Shown: positions 5,878 to 5,920 of the stretch, piece by piece
Layout: every line of letters begins with the position of its first letter
How positions within the stretch are numbered: the first letter of the stretch is position 1
Source: an uncultured Alphaproteobacteria bacterium
GTDB taxonomy: Bacteria > Pseudomonadota > Alphaproteobacteria > Bin95
DNA length: 5,920 nt
Direction of reading: 5' to 3'
Assembly (NCBI GenBank): GCA_913060845.1
Contig: CAJXVF010000177.1
Coordinates: forward strand, 1-5,920
Translations under genes and position numbers: made by a program
Notes under the pieces: model-generated
What the model was told of the DNA's origin: nothing
What the model saw: only the letters and a program-made list of their open reading frames with translations
Database searches by the model: none

Positions 5878-5920
5878 CTGTCTCTTATACACATCTCCGA
5901 GCCCACGAGACCTCTCTACA
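5878..5920 (+). other. Illumina Nextera adapter and i7 index: sequencing artefact
   Basis: CTGTCTCTTATACACATCT (5878-5896) is exactly the Tn5 mosaic-end complement used in Nextera libraries. It is followed by CCGAGCCCACGAGAC (5897-5911), the rest of the Nextera read-through adapter. The next eight bases CTCTCTAC (5912-5919) equal the Nextera i7 index that I recall as N707, and the final A fits the start of the P7 flow-cell sequence. This is untrimmed read-through at a contig end, not genomic DNA. It also produces false peptides: VSYTHLRAHET on the plus strand and MGSEMCIRDS on the minus strand. Confidence 0.98.

Noticed and set aside
5298..5906. A 202-codon minus-strand reading frame starting MGSEMCIRDS
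   Set aside because: Its first codons are translated adapter and the rest is antisense to the flavin dehydrogenase gene, whose sense frame has clear family motifs.

Overview
The window looks like the end of a draft contig from an alphaproteobacterium. G+C is about 55-60% in the main genes, Shine-Dalgarno sites are clear, and the protein families are typical of marine or soil heterotrophs in that class. No rRNA, tRNA or marker gene fixes the taxon, so this placement is an inference. The last 43 bases are not biological. They are an Illumina Nextera transposase adapter plus an i7 index, and they cut off the final gene.

Layout: (1) Positions 1-55 hold, on the minus strand, the first 18 codons of an exported protein that runs off the left edge. 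(2) Positions 56-224 are a divergent control region with a candidate minus-strand promoter, an imperfect inverted repeat over its predicted transcription start, and a 12-bp palindrome just before the plus-strand gene. (3) From 225 onward everything is on the plus strand: a homoserine-dehydrogenase-like oxidoreductase with a C-terminal SAF domain (225-1568); a class V PLP aminotransferase of the serine-glyoxylate type (1617-2795); a lower-G+C gene for a small lipoprotein (2839-3573); a short conserved-looking protein with a possible winged-helix C-terminal half (3533-3871), whose start overlaps the lipoprotein gene; an AHL-lactonase-like metallo-beta-lactamase-fold hydrolase (3916-4719); and a TcuA-like FAD-dependent dehydrogenase (4815-5877, truncated).

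Taken together, the dehydrogenase, aminotransferase, metallo-hydrolase and flavin dehydrogenase look like a catabolic cluster for a small carboxylic or amino acid, possibly one passing through a lactone or ester. The divergent exported protein could be the matching periplasmic binding protein, but only its signal-peptide start is visible. The substrate cannot be read from sequence. The lipoprotein and short protein genes do not obviously belong to this pathway; the lipoprotein gene looks like a later insertion. No CRISPR array, insertion sequence, RNA gene or clear intrinsic terminator was seen.
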